From positions 8,154 through 14,661 of the forward strand of contig DARQ01000062.1 of NCBI GenBank assembly GCA_002503395.1: a DNA stretch of 6,508 nucleotides, written 5' to 3'. Position 1 is the first letter of the stretch, and each line of letters starts with the position of its first letter. Of the stretch, positions 4,262 to 6,508 are shown in pieces. Origin of the DNA: Euryarchaeota archaeon UBA60 (lineage in GTDB: Archaea > Thermoplasmatota > Poseidoniia > Poseidoniales > Poseidoniaceae). The translations under genes and the position numbers were made by a program. The notes beneath the pieces are model-generated. The model searched no databases. It was not told the origin of the DNA and was given only the letters and a program-made list of their open reading frames with translations.

Positions 4262-5851
4262 ATGGCCAGACGCACTCTGCTCGCTCTTCTCCTGTGCGCG
4301 ACGATGCTGAGCGGATGCACCGGCATCACAGCAGCAGATTGGGGCGATGATGGAATCGAAGTCGATTGGAATGGCCCCGACAATGTGGTGAACATCAAAA
4401 GCGCTTTCGGAAATAATTCGATGATGTCGAACCTCACCGCGGTCGGTTGTAATGAAACCGGGAAGATGCCGTCAAAAGATGACCTGAATTCAGATACTTA
4501 TGAGCCTGAGATGCCGGTGGTGTTGGCAGGTTGGGTCTCGGCGGTACACCATTATCAGAACGGTGCCGGTATGTACCCGGAAAGTATCAGTCGCGCCGTA
4601 TCCACCGCGGTAGTCATCCAGCATATGTCGTATGATAGTGCGGTAAGTAATTACGACAATGGGATAATGGGAAAAAGAGTTCAGGTCAAGGATTGGGGTG
4701 ACCCCAATGACGATGGCCTAGCCAGACCATTTGCGCCGGATACCGCGGGCAAACCGAAGTTAGAAATGCAAGAGGAAGAGACCGATTTCCACGCCGCCGG
4801 GCTGATTCCAGCCAGTGCCGATGTTCTTGAAGGGATGGAAGCCATCAATTGGCATAAACCGGTGAAGATCACCGGGTATATGCTATACTCATCTTCGGCG
4901 CCAAGCCCCTATGATTACTATTGGACCAATGTAGCAGATTCAATAGTCAAGACCACCGCTAATTGCGAACTACTCCGTACTAGCAGCGATGGATTTCGAG
5001 GAAACATTCTCGTCATGACCATCGAGACGCCAGACGATAGAATCACTCTGAATGAAGGTTATAGTTCCTCAGTAGGGGGGCTGAATACCTGGTTCTTCAC
5101 CATCTTGGTTCTCATCATCGGCGGCGGCGGTGCATTCGGTTTGTTCATATTCTCTACCTTGATGCAACGCCATGGCGCCGCCTCCGCGGCCAAGGTCCTG
5201 CTCGGAGAAGGTGGCCTAGCTGCCGCTAGGCAAGTCATGGCTGAGGCCAAAGAAGCTAGGAAGGAAGGCCTTGATGAAGTTCACACCTCAATCGCCAAAA
5301 AGCAGGAAAAAACCAAGAAAGATGAAGTGGAAGACGTATCCATCAAGGGTTTCAGCCTAGATTCAATCTTGGCTACAGAATCAAGTTCCGTCGGTCCTGC
5401 TGAAGTCGAAGGCGGTGGAGTTCAACTCACCGTGGAAGCCGACGAAATTGCCCACAAGATGGAGACCGGAGAATATGATGTAGGTGAAGAGAGCGTTGTG
5501 TTCGAAGAGGAATCTGCCCCTCGCTCATTCAGTATTTCGGGGGGAAGTTCGAGCCAGGATAGTTCCGAAGGCGGCTTTGTCGGTGGCTCGGGCCGAGACT
5601 TCAGCAGCCCGGCAGAATCGGAGCCGAAGCGACACTTTTCATCCGCTCAAGCGTCGATTAACGAACCGAGTAGCACCCCTACGCGCAAGACCATTAAAAC
5701 CCGTAAAACCAGACAATCTTCCCCGCCACAGGAACAACAGGAGAGTGCGCCGGCTGGTGATGGGCCGCCGAAGAAGAAACGTGGTCCTCCACCAAAGCGT
5801 CGGCAAAGCGTTGCTGATGACGATGGTGATTTCAGCGATTTCTCTTTCTAG
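4262..5851 (+). CDS. Uncharacterised lipoprotein with one membrane helix and a long charged cytoplasmic tail
   Basis: I do not recognise this 529-residue protein. I start it at 4262 rather than at the in-frame ATG at 4223, because this Met directly begins a lipoprotein signal peptide: MARR, a hydrophobic LLALLLCATM core, and the lipobox LSGC with C19 as the lipidated residue. RRTLL also fits a minimal twin-arginine pattern. Residues about 20-274 should lie outside the cell. They include three clustered N-glycosylation sequons (N51, N57, N64) and only two further cysteines (C63, C235), a possible disulfide. Residues about 275-300 form one transmembrane helix with a GGGG stretch, followed by RH, consistent with a cytoplasmic C-terminus. 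A helical, Ala/Lys/Glu-rich segment (about 303-358) comes next, then about 170 residues rich in Ser, Gly, Glu and Pro that look disordered. The tail ends in a basic PPKKKRGPPPKRR patch (502-514) and an acidic-aromatic DFSDFSF end. The domain order suggests a surface sensor or an anchor linking envelope and cytoplasm; that is inference. Confidence 0.88.
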   Translation: MARRTLLALLLCATMLSGCTGITAADWGDDGIEVDWNGPDNVVNIKSAFGNNSMMSNLTAVGCNETGKMPSKDDLNSDTYEPEMPVVLAGWVSAVHHYQNGAGMYPESISRAVSTAVVIQHMSYDSAVSNYDNGIMGKRVQVKDWGDPNDDGLARPFAPDTAGKPKLEMQEEETDFHAAGLIPASADVLEGMEAINWHKPVKITGYMLYSSSAPSPYDYYWTNVADSIVKTTANCELLRTSSDGFRGNILVMTIETPDDRITLNEGYSSSVGGLNTWFFTILVLIIGGGGAFGLFIFSTLMQRHGAASAAKVLLGEGGLAAARQVMAEAKEARKEGLDEVHTSIAKKQEKTKKDEVEDVSIKGFSLDSILATESSSVGPAEVEGGGVQLTVEADEIAHKMETGEYDVGEESVVFEEESAPRSFSISGGSSSQDSSEGGFVGGSGRDFSSPAESEPKRHFSSAQASINEPSSTPTRKTIKTRKTRQSSPPQEQQESAPAGDGPPKKKRGPPPKRRQSVADDDGDFSDFSF

Positions 5852-5876
5852 CGAAAGCCGAGCCTGAATTTGAATC

Positions 5877-6508
5877 CTAGTGGTTTTCGCTGAGTAGAAT
5901 GCGAATATCATTGACGACCTTCTCAGGAACCCACGAATCCCCACTCCAGATTATCCGCTTGTGCTGGCCACGGTCGAGGATGAACATCACCGTGCTATGG
6001 CCGACCGAATAATTGGCTTCTTCACCATGGTCGTGCCCGTCACCATCTTCGTGCCCATCGGAGGAATCAGCGGTGTCATTTTCGCTAGAGGAGTTGTCGC
6101 TGTTATTCCCGGTTTGGTTTTCCTCTCCGTGCGAATCGATGAATGACTTTTCAACCACGACGCCGAAGTTCTCCCAGACCTTCTCGGATTCCTCGAGGGT
6201 TCCGCTTAGGTGCGGCCAATCGACACCGTGCTTCTGGGCAAATGCCTTGAGTCTCTCTTGGGTATCATATTCGGGGTCGACACTGATTGAGAGAAAGGTT
6301 ACACCATCCATCTCATCGCCCAATTGGTCGGCCACCTCGCCGAGATTCTGGGTGGTCACCGGGCAGACATTGGGGCAGCGGGTGAAGATGAACATGACAA
6401 CTACCACATCACCCGAGTAATCCCTCAGGCTGACCTGATTGCCATCTTGGTCGGTCAAGGTGAAGTCACCGGCCACCGGCCCGGAAATCGCCGTACCCTC
6501 AAATTTCA
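5877..6508 (-). CDS. SCO1/SenC-type copper chaperone, thioredoxin-like (5' truncated)
   Basis: SCO proteins deliver copper to, or reduce cysteines of, the CuA site of cytochrome c oxidase on the outer face of the membrane. The frame is open to the window end, so the membrane anchor or signal peptide lies outside; 209 residues are visible. A GTG at 6476 could be a start but falls inside the fold, since in-frame codons upstream encode GTAISGPVA before DFTLTDQDG. Numbered from that GTG, CPNVC (34-38) is the copper-binding CxxxC, SISVDPEYD (63-71) is a conserved SCO stretch, and H160 in GHSTVMFILD is the third copper ligand. All three ligands are intact. Between VVVEKSF and YSVGHST lies a hydrophilic insertion of about 40 residues (115-154) that is rich in Asp, Ser, Asn and His, contains DGHEDGDGHDHG, and is absent from typical SCO proteins. 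The stop is 25 bp from that of the convergent lipoprotein gene. Confidence 0.92.
   Translation of the reverse strand, partial: KFEGTAISGPVAGDFTLTDQDGNQVSLRDYSGDVVVVMFIFTRCPNVCPVTTQNLGEVADQLGDEMDGVTFLSISVDPEYDTQERLKAFAQKHGVDWPHLSGTLEESEKVWENFGVVVEKSFIDSHGEENQTGNNSDNSSSENDTADSSDGHEDGDGHDHGEEANYSVGHSTVMFILDRGQHKRIIWSGDSWVPEKVVNDIRILLSENH

Noticed and set aside
5484..5867. A 127-codon, arginine-rich plus-strand frame overlapping the lipoprotein tail.
   Set aside because: It is an alternative frame of the low-complexity tail; the lipoprotein frame is continuous from its signal peptide and explains the region better.
6474..6476. GTG as the start of the SCO protein.
   Set aside because: In-frame codons upstream to the window end encode residues that fit the family just before the fold, and a SCO protein needs a membrane anchor or signal peptide, which lies outside.
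1..6508. CRISPR arrays, insertion sequences, integrase or att sites, toxin-antitoxin or defence genes.
   Set aside because: I found no regularly spaced repeats, transposase or integrase motifs, and no gene with defence-like domains; the tRNAs have no duplicated 3' ends nearby.

Overview
The window reads as chromosomal DNA of a mesophilic archaeon, most likely a marine planktonic euryarchaeon (Thermoplasmatota, Marine Group II/Poseidoniales-like). The lineage is inferred from gene content and promoter layout and was not tested. The strongest archaeal marker is a TrmG10-type THUMP methyltransferase. AT-rich boxes about 26-30 bp upstream of tRNA 5' ends or start codons, starts without clear Shine-Dalgarno sequences, and a lipoprotein with clustered N-glycosylation sequons fit the same picture. 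RibD (deaminase-reductase fusion), a YegS/DgkB-like lipid kinase and a SCO1/SenC protein are of bacterial type, as expected for lineages that acquired many bacterial genes.

Layout, left to right: (1) the 3' part of a tRNA m2G10/m2,2G10 methyltransferase (+), cut by the window start; (2) a YkgJ-type CxxCC cysteine-cluster protein (-), whose stop overlaps the previous stop in the 4-base string CTAA; (3) tRNA-Arg(TCG) (+); (4) ribD (-); (5) a diacylglycerol-kinase-family lipid kinase (+); (6) a gene-free stretch of about 196 bp with two imperfect hairpins; (7) tRNA-Ser(TGA) (-) with encoded CCA; (8) a 144-bp divergent control region with a TATA-like box for the tRNA, an 8-bp perfect inverted repeat and a TATA-like box for the next gene; (9) a large lipoprotein with one transmembrane helix and a long, charged, low-complexity cytoplasmic tail (+), function unknown; (10) a SCO1/SenC protein (-), cut by the window end, with a His/Asp/Ser-rich insertion before its conserved histidine.

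The eight genes alternate strictly in strand (+ - + - + - + -), so no operon is visible. Every neighbouring pair is either convergent or divergent, and the three divergent gaps (54, 64 and 144 bp) must hold all internal promoters. The genes do not form one pathway: they cover tRNA and tRNA modification, riboflavin synthesis, lipid phosphorylation, copper handling for an oxidase, and one uncharacterised membrane protein. I found no CRISPR array, transposase, integrase or evident new defence or mobile system. The most unusual items are the architecture of the unknown lipoprotein, the palindrome in front of it, and the SCO insertion.
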